Assembly: GCA_027459465.1 (NCBI GenBank)
Contig: DAIDIH010000008.1
Span: forward strand, 1 to 64,000
Direction: 5' to 3'
Source: Bryobacterales bacterium
GTDB lineage: Bacteria; Acidobacteriota; Terriglobia; Bryobacterales; Bryobacteraceae
Length of the DNA: 64,000 bases
Part shown: one piece after another, positions 35,892-44,058 of the stretch
Numbering within the stretch: the stretch's first letter is position 1
Layout: each line of letters begins with the position of its first letter
The notes under the pieces: generated by a model
What the model saw: only the letters and a program-made list of their open reading frames with translations
Told to the model about the DNA's origin: nothing
Databases searched by the model: none
Position numbers and translations under genes: made by a program

Positions 35892-36364
35892 CGGCGTTTT
35901 TTTTCCGCCTGCATGTAGGGACGCAGCCGCCGCAGGATGCTCCGCGGATGCGCCTCGATGCCACAGCGCTGTTCCAGCAGCGCCGTCAACTCCTCGCCCT
36001 TCAGCATCCGCCCAGCCTCTTGCACAGCCTGCGCCAGGATGGCCAACGCTTCGTCGTTGAGTTTGTGCGGGCGCTTCGGCCCACGCTTGCGCGGCAGCAG
36101 CCCCGGCAGGCCCTCGCGCCGGAACAGTTCCTGAGCGACGTAGAAGACCGGGCGCGACAAACCGAAGGACTGGGCCGCCTCCACCACCGGACGACCTTCT
36201 TTCTGAACACTGCGCAGCATCTCGTACTTGACCTGCACCAAATCGTCCGGATCGAAGAACGCGCTGTCGCGAAAGAGAGGATCGGTAACAGCCTCCGGAT
36301 GAGGATGGCGGGCGCCCTGTGCGCTCAGGGCCTGCCGACGACGCGTACGCTGGCGTGAATCCAT
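35888..36364 (-). CDS. Helix-turn-helix transposase-like regulator
   Basis: The 158-residue protein has a helix-turn-helix (YEMLRSVQKEGRPVVEAAQS, then FGLSRPVFYVAQELFRREGL) like the N-terminal domain of IS630-type transposases. A second helical part with LNDEALAILAQAVQ and a basic tail follows. No catalytic DDE residues are present. It is second in the operon with the serine recombinase and overlaps the small gene by GTGA. Regulation or end recognition are plausible roles. Confidence 0.65.
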   Translation of the reverse strand: MDSRQRTRRRQALSAQGARHPHPEAVTDPLFRDSAFFDPDDLVQVKYEMLRSVQKEGRPVVEAAQSFGLSRPVFYVAQELFRREGLPGLLPRKRGPKRPHKLNDEALAILAQAVQEAGRMLKGEELTALLEQRCGIEAHPRSILRRLRPYMQAEKKRR

Positions 36365-36541
36365 GACCTTGAATGTCTTTATAATTATGTGCTACTACTC
36401 CTGATAAAGCAACAGAAACATAACGATTCCGCACGTACATCACGCCATTTATTAGCAATTCTGGCCCATTCCGGCTTCGACCCAATTTAGGCAGAAATAC
36501 CAATCGCACATAATCCCCAAGACGAACCGTACATAATTTCC

Positions 36542-36802
36542 CTAACATGGCACGGCCACCCTCCTGGCCCTCTGTTCGTCGATCAGCCTGCGCAGTTGGC
36601 GCAACAGGTCGGCACGGAAAAAGGCGCGCCCCGCGCCGACCGTGATCGCCGGGTCCGGCGCGTGGATGTCAGTCCATTCGACCGGCACCGTCCGCAGTCG
36701 CCCTCTTTCGTCCTGATACGATACCCGGTCCCCGCCCCAGTTGTTGCGCACGGCAAGGACTTCGAAGGTCTGGCCCCCTAACGGATGGAAAGGGTGCGTG
36801 AC
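36542..36802 (-). CDS. DUF5372-like protein, start lost or non-standard
   Basis: The frame encodes VTHPFHPLGGQTFEVLAV, then RNNWGGDRVSYQDERGRL, VPVEWTDIHAPDP and GAGRAFFRADLLRQL, which I recognise as the DUF5372 pattern found with serine recombinases. Relatives normally begin with Met-Thr-Val-Thr-His. Here the codons before VTH are Val-Phe-Thr with no ATG, GTG or TTG close by, so the start is missing or unusual. A GTG at 36751 could start a shortened product. Confidence 0.55.
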   Translation of the reverse strand, partial: VTHPFHPLGGQTFEVLAVRNNWGGDRVSYQDERGRLRTVPVEWTDIHAPDPAITVGAGRAFFRADLLRQLRRLIDEQRARRVAVPC

Positions 36803-36855
36803 TGTAAAAACTTGCGCGCCATCACTGCCACTGCGTGCAATGCGCGCTTTTTGCC

Positions 36856-37638
36856 AAGGCCGTGGTGGAAAATGCCGTGCAGGTGGCTCAACGCTGGATC
36901 ATCGCGGCGCTGCGCCACCGTAAGTTCTTCTCGCTGGAGGAAGCCAACCGGGCGATTCGGGAACTGCTCGACCGTCTCAACCGTCGGCCGTTCCGGAAGC
37001 GCGATGGCAGCCGGGCGAGCGTGTTCGAATCCCTCGACAAGCCGGCTCTCCGGCCGCTGCCGGGCGAAAGCTTTGACATGAGCCAGTGGTCGCGGGCGAG
37101 AGTGAACATCGACTATCACATAGCCTTTGACGGCAACTTATACAGCGTTCCTTACAACCTGGTGCATGAGGCCGTGGAGATCCGTTCCACCGCCTTGACG
37201 GTGGAGATCCTGCACAAAGGCACTCGTGTGGCTTCGCACGTGCGCGCCCGGGGCCGCGGACAGGCCGTTACCAATGCCGAGCATCGGCCGAAGAGCCATC
37301 AGGCGCATCTGGAATGGCCGCCCTCGCGGATGGTGGAGTGGGCGCAGAAAATCGGGCCGTACACGGCGCAACTGTTCGAGCGGATGTTGGCCGAGAAGCC
37401 GCATCCGGAGATGGGCTACCGCGGCTGCCTCGGTGTAATCCGTCTGGCCGAGCAATACTCGCCCGCTCGCATGGAAGCCGCCGCGGAACGGGCCATCCGC
37501 ACCGGCGCCTGCCGCTACCGCAGCATCGAGTCGATCCTGAAGAACTCGCTCGACCGGCAGGCGCCGCCGAGTCCCCCGGAGCCGCCGGCGGCCACGCCGC
37601 CTCACGATAACATCCGCGGGGCGGAGTACTTCGACTAA
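36856..37638 (+). pseudogene. istA: istA fragment 3 (C-terminal part)
   Basis: After the AAGGC core the frame resumes with [12 protein letters not shown] (the catalytic Glu of the DDE triad is in this segment). It continues [17 protein letters not shown] and a Mu-transposase-like C-terminal domain ([20 protein letters not shown]), and ends EYFD. With fragments 1 and 2 it gives about 510 residues, the normal IstA length. An ATG at 36835 precedes it, but there is no reason to think this piece alone is functional. Confidence 0.87.
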
Positions 37639-37649
37639 GGAGCCAGAAC

Positions 37650-38396
37650 ATGCTTGAAGAACCGATGAGGCAGAAACTGCTGGCCATGCGCTTACACGGC
37701 ATGGCGGACGGGTTGAAGGCGCAGGAGCAGGATCCCGGCGCCCGGGAACTCAGCTTCCTGGAGCGGCTGGCCCTGCTGGTCGATCACCAGTGGAACTGGC
37801 GTCAGAACCAGGCGCTGGCGCGGCGGCTGCACGTAGCCAAGCTACGCGGCAATGCCTGTGTGGAAGACATCGATTTCCGCGCGTCGCGAGGCCTGGACAA
37901 GAGCGTGATCCGGGCGCTGGCACAGGAGTCGGCCTGGGTGCGCCAGCACGAGCATGTCTTCGTGCTCGGCCCGACGGGCGTGGGCAAGAGCTACGTTGCC
38001 TGCGCGCTGGCCCAGAAAGCCTGCCGCGACGGCTACTCCGCGCTGTACCTGCGGGCGGCCGCCCTGTTCCGCGATCTGGCGATCGCCCGCGCCGACGGCA
38101 GCCTCCGCCTCCTGCTCGCCAAACTAAGCCGCATTGACGTGCTCGTCATCGATGACTGGGCCATGGCGCCGTTGAGCGAACCGGAACGCCGCGACTTCTG
38201 GGAGATCTGCGAAGACCGCTATCAAACCCGATCCATGATCCTAACTTCGCAACTGCCCGTAAGTCGCTGGCATGAACAGATCGGGGATCCAACCGTAGCC
38301 GACGGCATCCTCGACCGGCTGGTCCATCATGCCCATCGCATCGAAATGCGCGGGGACTCCATGAGGAAGAAGCGTGTCTCGCAGCCCGCGAGCTGA
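37650..38396 (+). CDS. istB: IstB, ATPase of the IS21-type element
   Basis: The 248-residue protein is a typical IstB/DnaA-like AAA+ ATPase: Walker A GPTGVGKSY, Walker B DVLVIDDWAM, and LTSQLPVSRWHEQIGD near the end. IstB multimers select the target and activate IstA. It starts 12 bp after istA with AAGGAG upstream. It looks intact, so it could serve IS21 relatives elsewhere even though this IstA is broken. Confidence 0.93.
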   Translation: MLEEPMRQKLLAMRLHGMADGLKAQEQDPGARELSFLERLALLVDHQWNWRQNQALARRLHVAKLRGNACVEDIDFRASRGLDKSVIRALAQESAWVRQHEHVFVLGPTGVGKSYVACALAQKACRDGYSALYLRAAALFRDLAIARADGSLRLLLAKLSRIDVLVIDDWAMAPLSEPERRDFWEICEDRYQTRSMILTSQLPVSRWHEQIGDPTVADGILDRLVHHAHRIEMRGDSMRKKRVSQPAS

Positions 38397-38424
38397 CCGC
38401 TGCCGCGTCTCTGCATTGCTGAGC

Positions 38425-38452
38425 GGGGAAAGGAACTGCCGTCCCTTTCCCC
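38425..38452 (+). terminator. Possible terminator hairpin after istB
   Basis: GGGGAAAGG at 38425-38433 pairs with CCTTTCCCC at 38444-38452 around a short loop, 29 bp after the istB stop. The T run expected of an intrinsic terminator is short and interrupted, so this is tentative. Confidence 0.4.
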
Positions 38453-38565
38453 GAGCCCCTTTCTCTGCCAGCGGCGCTCTTACCTCCGCTTCGCTCCGGA
38501 TCGTTCCTCCGGATGATTTCTCTTGACGAAGCCGAACACTTCTCCGAAAATCAGAAGGCCAGCGT

Positions 38566-38651
38566 CGCTACGCTCCGATGGCGTTCGGCTTCGCCCGGAA
38601 TGCTGTTCGGCTTCCCTCCGGAATAACCGTTCGCCTTCGCCGGAATCCGCA
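38566..38651 (-). repeat. IS21-type multiple terminal repeats, right end
   Basis: Three to four copies of the terminal repeat (GGATTCCGGCGAAGGCGAAC on the minus strand) mirror those of the left end. The outermost ends in CCGCA at 38651, directly before the ACTGGG target repeat at 38652-38657. Confidence 0.75.
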
Positions 38652-38763
38652 ACTGGGCTGCCCAACTGATAGATACTCGATCGGACCGCGAGGTCCCTCG
38701 GGCCACAAGCAGGCACCGACGCCACTCGAGATCACCTGCCGTCCACGTAGCGCACACGAATTG

Positions 38764-40002
38764 CTACAACCCGCTCGCAATCTCGGTCGCCCTTGTGCAC
38801 TGGTTGTCGCTTCCCGCCAGCAACGCCTCGGGCGCGACGTCCACGCTGACATCAGGAGCAACCCCAACCCCTTCTAAGCTCCTCCCCTCGGGCGTGTTCC
38901 ATCCGAAGACAGGCAGGCGCAGCCAGTAGCCACCGCCGACGCGAAAATTCGACGCCCCCAATACGTTGCCGCGGGTAGCCTGTCCGACGACAACTGCCCT
39001 TCCGCGTTCACCCGCGAAACTCGTCAGCATTTCTGCCGCACTGTTCGTCCACTCATTGATTAGGACCACGATTCTGCCGTGAAAGGGCTGAGGCCCCAGA
39101 CCCTGAGTAAGGAGCATGACCGCTTTGTCCCGCACCGCAAACCGAGCGAGCGCTCTGAACAACTCACCACGTGACCGAGGCATTACAACTCTTGGGAGCG
39201 CTCCCCTCTCGTAATTGGTTCGTAGAAGGCGCGGAGTGATGCTATGTCCAATTGGTTCTTGACTGGCACACATATAACTTGCAACGCGAGCGAATCCCAG
39301 GCTTCCTCCAATACTTCCCCGCAGATCCAGGATGAGGCGCGAGCAGCCGTCCTGCTTCAGCTCGCGAATTGCACGATCGACATCTTGGGCGAACCGCATC
39401 CCGAACACCCCGGGGAAGTACGGCAACTTAACCAATCCGATTCCGTCCGCGAGTCGGCTATAAATGGGACTTCGCGGTTCAACAATCGGCGGTCGCAGTT
39501 TCGTTCCGCGCCGAGCCGGAATCGAGATTTCGACCTTTCTTGTTTGAACTAAACCGGAATTGAAAACGCTGAGCGAGACAGCACGGCCCAGCGTAAAAGT
39601 CGGCAGCACGTCAGACGAGCAGTCCGAACCACCGATTTCAATCACCACTTCGCCGGGCTTGATACCCGCGAGGTCAGCCGGGCCGCCGTCATACACGTCC
39701 AGGAACATCCAGCCTTCGCACCCATTTCCCCGCGCCCGCCGGAGCGTCGCCCCTATCGTGAGTTGCGGCGGCAAGCCGTCCGGCACTGAATGGTAAAACG
39801 CCGTGTGACTAGTCTTCAACTCAGCTAGCAGCTCTCGCACGCCGTCTTCAAAAGCGGCGACGCCCACTGAAAGCAGTGCCGGTGATCGATCGTCGAATCG
39901 AGAACACCACTGGGTATAATCGATGCCGCCGACGTTGATGTGGTGCGCAAGCACCCGCTTGCGGATCGACTTCAAGACAGAAACACGTTGACCTTCGGTC
40001 AC
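38764..40002 (-). CDS. S41-family protease with PDZ domain (pair 2)
   Basis: The start is GTG 40002, two bases after the CHAT stop. The 412-residue protein parallels the pair 1 enzyme: a helical N-terminus and a PDZ-like segment (DGGPADLAGIKPGEVVIEIG). The catalytic part has LILDLRGSIGGSLGFARV and NEWTNSAAEML (likely Ser321). The ending GRSLEGVGVAPDVSVDV aligns with GTALEGIGVAPDVSVDE in pair 1. The CtpA-type Lys is absent here too (TRGNV). It is the last gene of the sigma-led operon; the IS21-type element lies about 110 bp downstream. Confidence 0.85.
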   Translation of the reverse strand: MTEGQRVSVLKSIRKRVLAHHINVGGIDYTQWCSRFDDRSPALLSVGVAAFEDGVRELLAELKTSHTAFYHSVPDGLPPQLTIGATLRRARGNGCEGWMFLDVYDGGPADLAGIKPGEVVIEIGGSDCSSDVLPTFTLGRAVSLSVFNSGLVQTRKVEISIPARRGTKLRPPIVEPRSPIYSRLADGIGLVKLPYFPGVFGMRFAQDVDRAIRELKQDGCSRLILDLRGSIGGSLGFARVASYMCASQEPIGHSITPRLLRTNYERGALPRVVMPRSRGELFRALARFAVRDKAVMLLTQGLGPQPFHGRIVVLINEWTNSAAEMLTSFAGERGRAVVVGQATRGNVLGASNFRVGGGYWLRLPVFGWNTPEGRSLEGVGVAPDVSVDVAPEALLAGSDNQCTRATEIASGL

Positions 40003-40004
40003 GT

Positions 40005-42617
40005 TTAATTGCGGTCCTTCCTTTGGGACACCTCGATACGCTCGCTGCCGTCGCCTTCAACAATGTAGCCAGCCCAGTCGCGTGGAAGAGCGTGGGCGCC
40101 AAACATTCGCAGCATCTCTCGTTTAGCCGTAGCCAGTGCGCCTGCCGTAGAGTAGCCCTCGACCAGATGCGCGTAAAAGCGCTTCATCAAAAATAACGAC
40201 GCACTGTCCTCGATCTGCCACAACGTCGAAACGACTGATCGAGCACCCGCAAGGAGAAAGGCACTGGAGAGATTCTCGACACCCTCCTGACCCTGAAGCG
40301 GCCCGACCGCGGTATCACAGGCCGACAGGACTACGAGTTCTGCGTTGAGTCGGAGCCGAACGATCTCCGGCGGCTGCAACAGGCCATCCTCTCCGGATTT
40401 GCTGTCGCTCAGAAAAATCAGCGCAGCGCGATCCGGTAACGCGGGATCAGCGACGGCGTGGACGGCGAGATGAATGACGCGAAAGCGCGCCAAATCGACT
40501 GACTTGAAAGCGGCTTCGGTCGCTGCCGAGCCGAGCAGGACGGTGCTCTTCTTCGGGCCAACTGCGGTCCGAGCAATCTCCACTTCATCACGTGATGCCG
40601 GCAGATCCTCGAGCGTGATAGCATGGCCAGCCCCGAAAAGTCGACGAAGGTTGATGTTGGACTGTCCGTATGGAACGCCCCCGACAGCCAGGAGCCCCCG
40701 CCCTGTCGTGTCATCCCAAGCAGCACCGTCTTCCAACAGGTAATAGGCCGTTGCAGATGGCTCATAGTAGACAGTGCGTCGTTGAACGACATAGCGTCCA
40801 GACGAGTCTCTCAGGGCGTCAAATGGAACCCGGTAGAGAAGTCCATCCCGGACAATAATGAGTGTCCGCTTCCTGAGGTTCGCCACCGGACCGATCAGCT
40901 GATCGTAAAGTGCCCTTTCCTCGTCCCCGGCAGAAAGCCCTTGTTGTATGGCGTGCAAGTAAGTGCGAACGAGAGCGTCGATTCTGGACTTGGAATCCAA
41001 ACGAACAAGCTTCAGGTCGTTGTGCGTAATCGCAAGACAATAGGAGTGTGGGTTCGCCAACACGTACTCAAGAATTGTCGAGGATTGGGGCAAGGTTTGC
41101 TGCACGTGCTCCACATTGACCGGGTCAAGGACATTTGGCTTACTCGTATAAAGGTCAGGGGTGACCCACCGAGCTTCTTCAGCCACCACAATCTGATTGC
41201 GCAGGGATTTCACTTCCGACGTTGATCGCGCGGTCATGAGATCGAGCCGGAGTTGCGCGATGCGCGCCTCAGTCCTCTCGGCTTTGGCGTTCGGTACAGC
41301 ACCGGCGGCAAGAATGTCGGCGGCCGCCCGGCCGCGGACTTGTTCAATGATCGCGAATGCTTTGCGTGGGTCATTCAGCCGATCGGCAACCAGCGTAAAG
41401 TGTTCAGCGTAAATTTCGCTGGCAGCCGTGGTGATGGCCGTCTTATCCAATACGCTCGAGACCTTGCCAATCATTGCCTCGACGAAAGCCTCCGCTCGTT
41501 CGTATGTTCGGTCTGCCTCCGGGTAGCGTCCTCGTGCAGTCTGGAGCCTGGCCAACGTTGCTAGCCGCGCCGGAACTCCCCATAGGTCGCCGCTCTCCTG
41601 CGCGGCCTCGGCTGCCAGTTCCGCGCACTGCTCCGCCTTGGCGAGTTCTCCCCGGTCCCGATAGATCGTGCCTTTCTGGGCGTACGCCACCTCAAGCAAT
41701 CGAGGAAGGCCAGCCGATTTCGAGAGGGCGATGGCTTGATTAAGGCTTGCCAAGGCCTCCCCATCCGATTTCTCGGCGACCGAGATCTCCGCAGCGAGCA
41801 TTAGCCCACTAGCCTCATGGGATGTTTCCGAACTCGCGCGGGCACGCTGCAGCAGGTCGTCGGTTACATCCCGCGCGGCGACGATTCGGTGCAAGCCCAG
41901 TAGGACGTCAACTTGGATCTCTCGAGCGCTGAAGGGATACCCGACGTCCCGAGTGGCATTCGCAAGCTGGACTGCGCTCTCCGCATACTGAAGGGATTGC
42001 TCAAGTTGTCTGGACTGGAGCATTCCATTTGCCAGAACCGTCAGAAACTTGATCACGGCAGCCGAATCCTTTGCCTTCGTCGCCAGTTCCAATGCTTCTG
42101 CCACTTCCTTACGGGCAGTTTCAACGTCGGCTTCGTAGAATGCGGCGATACCCAACTGGCCCAGCGCCCGGTACTGCCATTTGGCATCGCCCAGATCCGT
42201 GGCAAGTGTGCGCACTGCCAACCAGTCCTGGCGCATCGATGCGGTGTTCGTCTCAGTGTCGATATCGCCCTTCACGATCAGGCAAAACATCCGAAGGGTT
42301 TTGTCGTTCAACAGACGAGGATCGCTATCGAGCGCCTCTGCGAGTTCCATTGCTACAGCAGGGAGCGTTTGTTGATTATGATCGATGTTGGATCTTAGAC
42401 GGCCAAGTTTTGCATACAGTTCGCCGCGGCGATTACCCGCTGCGGTGAACAAGCGCTCGGCTTCCTCGAAGCTCGGCCTTGCGGCCTCCCAGTTGTACAG
42501 ATCAGCGTAGTAAAGACCACGTTTTAGCGCTGCATCTGCGCGTGTTTCCTGACCCCATGAGAGCGCAATTCCAAAAAGTGCGAACGCACAAGTGTGAGCT
42601 AGAGTCGTGAATCGCAT
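40005..42617 (-). CDS. Secreted TPR-CHAT caspase-like protein (pair 2)
   Basis: The 870-residue protein has a signal peptide (TCAFALFGIALSWGQ), a long TPR-like helical region (about residues 30-420) and a C-terminal CHAT domain. His720 is in HLAVHAV and Cys767 in LSACDTAVG. The arrangement, length and many segments match the pair 1 protein (LNAELVVLSAC against LNAELVTLSAC; GQEGVENLSSAFLLAGARSV). It lies 50 bp after the anti-sigma-like gene and two bases before the S41 gene. It may cut the extracytoplasmic part of the anti-sigma-like protein or activate the S41 enzyme; both are inferences. Confidence 0.88.
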   Translation of the reverse strand: MRFTTLAHTCAFALFGIALSWGQETRADAALKRGLYYADLYNWEAARPSFEEAERLFTAAGNRRGELYAKLGRLRSNIDHNQQTLPAVAMELAEALDSDPRLLNDKTLRMFCLIVKGDIDTETNTASMRQDWLAVRTLATDLGDAKWQYRALGQLGIAAFYEADVETARKEVAEALELATKAKDSAAVIKFLTVLANGMLQSRQLEQSLQYAESAVQLANATRDVGYPFSAREIQVDVLLGLHRIVAARDVTDDLLQRARASSETSHEASGLMLAAEISVAEKSDGEALASLNQAIALSKSAGLPRLLEVAYAQKGTIYRDRGELAKAEQCAELAAEAAQESGDLWGVPARLATLARLQTARGRYPEADRTYERAEAFVEAMIGKVSSVLDKTAITTAASEIYAEHFTLVADRLNDPRKAFAIIEQVRGRAAADILAAGAVPNAKAERTEARIAQLRLDLMTARSTSEVKSLRNQIVVAEEARWVTPDLYTSKPNVLDPVNVEHVQQTLPQSSTILEYVLANPHSYCLAITHNDLKLVRLDSKSRIDALVRTYLHAIQQGLSAGDEERALYDQLIGPVANLRKRTLIIVRDGLLYRVPFDALRDSSGRYVVQRRTVYYEPSATAYYLLEDGAAWDDTTGRGLLAVGGVPYGQSNINLRRLFGAGHAITLEDLPASRDEVEIARTAVGPKKSTVLLGSAATEAAFKSVDLARFRVIHLAVHAVADPALPDRAALIFLSDSKSGEDGLLQPPEIVRLRLNAELVVLSACDTAVGPLQGQEGVENLSSAFLLAGARSVVSTLWQIEDSASLFLMKRFYAHLVEGYSTAGALATAKREMLRMFGAHALPRDWAGYIVEGDGSERIEVSQRKDRN

Positions 42618-42667
42618 GAAAAGTAACTTAATCGCTGAGAATGGGAATGAAAACCTATGGCGTTAGA

Positions 42668-43414
42668 TTACTCGACTAAGACCGGTATGCTACGCCACCG
42701 CAGACCCGGTGGGCGGATCATCATCGTAAAGGGCCCTGGAGACTGCGACCTGAGATCCAGGTCAAGAAGGAGCGAAGTTACTCCACCTCGAAGTGTGGCT
42801 GATGCCTCCCTATCGATGACGATGTGTCTCGCGCGGTCGAGAAGTCGGAATGCGTAGTTACCTGGCTCGAGTCCGACGGGCAGGAGAAATGTGATCCGCA
42901 GGTGCTTTCTCGGCAGGTCGAGGGGCTTCTTCGAGATCGCTGCTTCGTCGCCACGTGTCGGGGAGAACGACGAAAGGTCGATGTTCATCGCCAATAGGTC
43001 CTCTCCATCGTTCGATGGACGGACCGACCCTTTGGCATCGGATGTGGCGGAACCGCGGACCACCGCAAGGGAACGTTGAGCGGTTGTCGAATGCTGGCGA
43101 AGATGGTTAAGAAGACCAAGCAGGACAGCCGCAATGACCGCCGCGACTGCTGCCAGCCGAGCGACTTGTCCCAGGCGTACACGATGCCGCAGTCGTACAT
43201 ATTCCTGAAAGCAAGGGGAGCAGTGTGTGAGGTGCGAAAGCGGAAGACCTTCAGCGGTAAGGCGGACATCGCGAAGCGCCAGTCTGCGCAAGAGTTCTTG
43301 GTCCGGACAGCCCATGCGACCTGGATTCGGATAGCCGCTTTTGGCTCTTTGTCTGGCAGCGAGAACCGCAGACTCTAAATCGATTGATGCGTGGGTATAA
43401 TCCTTCGGCCTCAT
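42668..43414 (-). CDS. Zinc-finger anti-sigma-like membrane protein
   Basis: The 248-residue protein has an N-terminal cytoplasmic part with HLTHCSPCFQEY, the HxxxCxxC signature of zinc-binding anti-sigma domains. One membrane segment follows (LAAVAAVIAAVLLGLLN, about residues 87-103), then an extracytoplasmic beta-rich domain (RITFLLPVGLEPGNYAFRLL). The sigma gene directly upstream overlaps it by four bases. It probably holds the sigma factor until a signal, possibly proteolysis, releases it. Confidence 0.75.
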   Translation of the reverse strand: MRPKDYTHASIDLESAVLAARQRAKSGYPNPGRMGCPDQELLRRLALRDVRLTAEGLPLSHLTHCSPCFQEYVRLRHRVRLGQVARLAAVAAVIAAVLLGLLNHLRQHSTTAQRSLAVVRGSATSDAKGSVRPSNDGEDLLAMNIDLSSFSPTRGDEAAISKKPLDLPRKHLRITFLLPVGLEPGNYAFRLLDRARHIVIDREASATLRGGVTSLLLDLDLRSQSPGPFTMMIRPPGLRWRSIPVLVE

Positions 43415-44058
43415 AGCTTTCCCTGATTCTGATTCTTGTCGTGGCTGCTCTTAGCCGAACCGTGGTGAGCATTGTACCGCGCGAGTGCTCGCTTCGCCTT
43501 CTTGTTGAATTGCACCTGCGCGCTCGTCGCATTCGCGTACCCAAGGACCTGAGCGATGTAGGGCCAGTCGACGTCGAGGACTCTGAGGTCGTACATCAGC
43601 CTGCCTCGCTCATCGAAACAAGCCCGGAGAAGTTCAGCTTGGCGCGCCCGATCGATGGGACGATCCACGTCCGGGCTAGTCGCGCCCGCCAACCGCTCAA
43701 GTTCCTCATCGTCAACTCGAACGAGCCGGCGATCCCGGCGATAACGACGAATCGATTCCCTCGCCACAGATCTGAGGAGATACGGTTCCAGGAATTCAAT
43801 GGAGCTGCCGTTGGCCATGGCCCGCGACGCGCAGTCGACGGCCGTTTCGAGGATCTCGCCCGCTTCAGCATCGTCATCGAGATACCGAAGTACCGTCAAT
43901 CGGGCTCGGTCCCACACCCTATGGGCCGCCTCCACGAGCTTTCCGTCTACCGGGTTACCCAGGCTATCTGGGTTTCGAATCCACACATTTGCAAGGGCTT
44001 GACCCCGCTGATTCATACAAGCCGCCGCCAGCTCAAGAGAGTCCTCCCAAAAGAACAA
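43411..44058 (-). CDS. Sigma-70-like (ECF-type) factor
   Basis: The protein of up to 215 residues has a region-2-like segment (YLRSVARESIRRYRRDRRL) and a C-terminal region-4-like part (DVDWPYIAQVLGYANATSAQ). Both are diverged from housekeeping factors. The start is uncertain: TTG 44058 opens the frame, while ATG 44016 (MNQRGQAL) lacks a clear ribosome site. It overlaps the anti-sigma-like gene by four bases and heads the operon with CHAT and S41. The role is inferred mainly from the pairing. Confidence 0.62.
   Translation of the reverse strand: MFFWEDSLELAAACMNQRGQALANVWIRNPDSLGNPVDGKLVEAAHRVWDRARLTVLRYLDDDAEAGEILETAVDCASRAMANGSSIEFLEPYLLRSVARESIRRYRRDRRLVRVDDEELERLAGATSPDVDRPIDRARQAELLRACFDERGRLMYDLRVLDVDWPYIAQVLGYANATSAQVQFNKKAKRALARYNAHHGSAKSSHDKNQNQGKL

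Larger units (their letters stand above)
33406..36860 (-). mobile_element. Serine-recombinase element inside istA
   Basis: The insertion splits istA between KPRDKA and VVENAVQ. AAGGC is present at both junctions (33406-33410 and 36856-36860), and joining through it restores Asp-Lys-Ala-Val-Val-Glu in frame. The ~3.45 kb carries, on the minus strand, a DUF5372-like gene, a helix-turn-helix gene, a small gene and a large serine recombinase whose stop is only 8 bp from the left junction. A short shared core fits serine-recombinase attachment sites; longer inverted repeats are not obvious. Confidence 0.75.
25484..38651 (+). mobile_element. IS21-type element carrying three nested insertions
   Basis: The ends read TGTGGAATCCGG at 25484 and, inverted, TGCGGATTCCGG at 38651, so the element ends 5'-TG...CA-3'. 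The 6 bp ACTGGG flanks it directly on both sides (25478-25483 and 38652-38657). Inside are multiple terminal repeats, istA in pieces, and istB. Removing the three insertions (25727-29248, 29575-32996 and about 33406-36860) leaves about 2.8 kb, near the normal size of IS21 elements, with istA joined in frame at each junction. Confidence 0.82.

Noticed and set aside
35506-35964. N-terminal extension of the serine recombinase frame
   Set aside because: The extra ~150 codons are Arg/Pro-rich, lie over two other coupled genes in another frame, and precede the clear GGAGG and ATG of the recombinase.
35892-36548. Upstream part of the 349-codon minus ORF (35499-36548)
   Set aside because: Only its last 130 codons look like protein. 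The front part is a shadow of the helix-turn-helix gene, and a GTGA start at 35891 explains the real gene.
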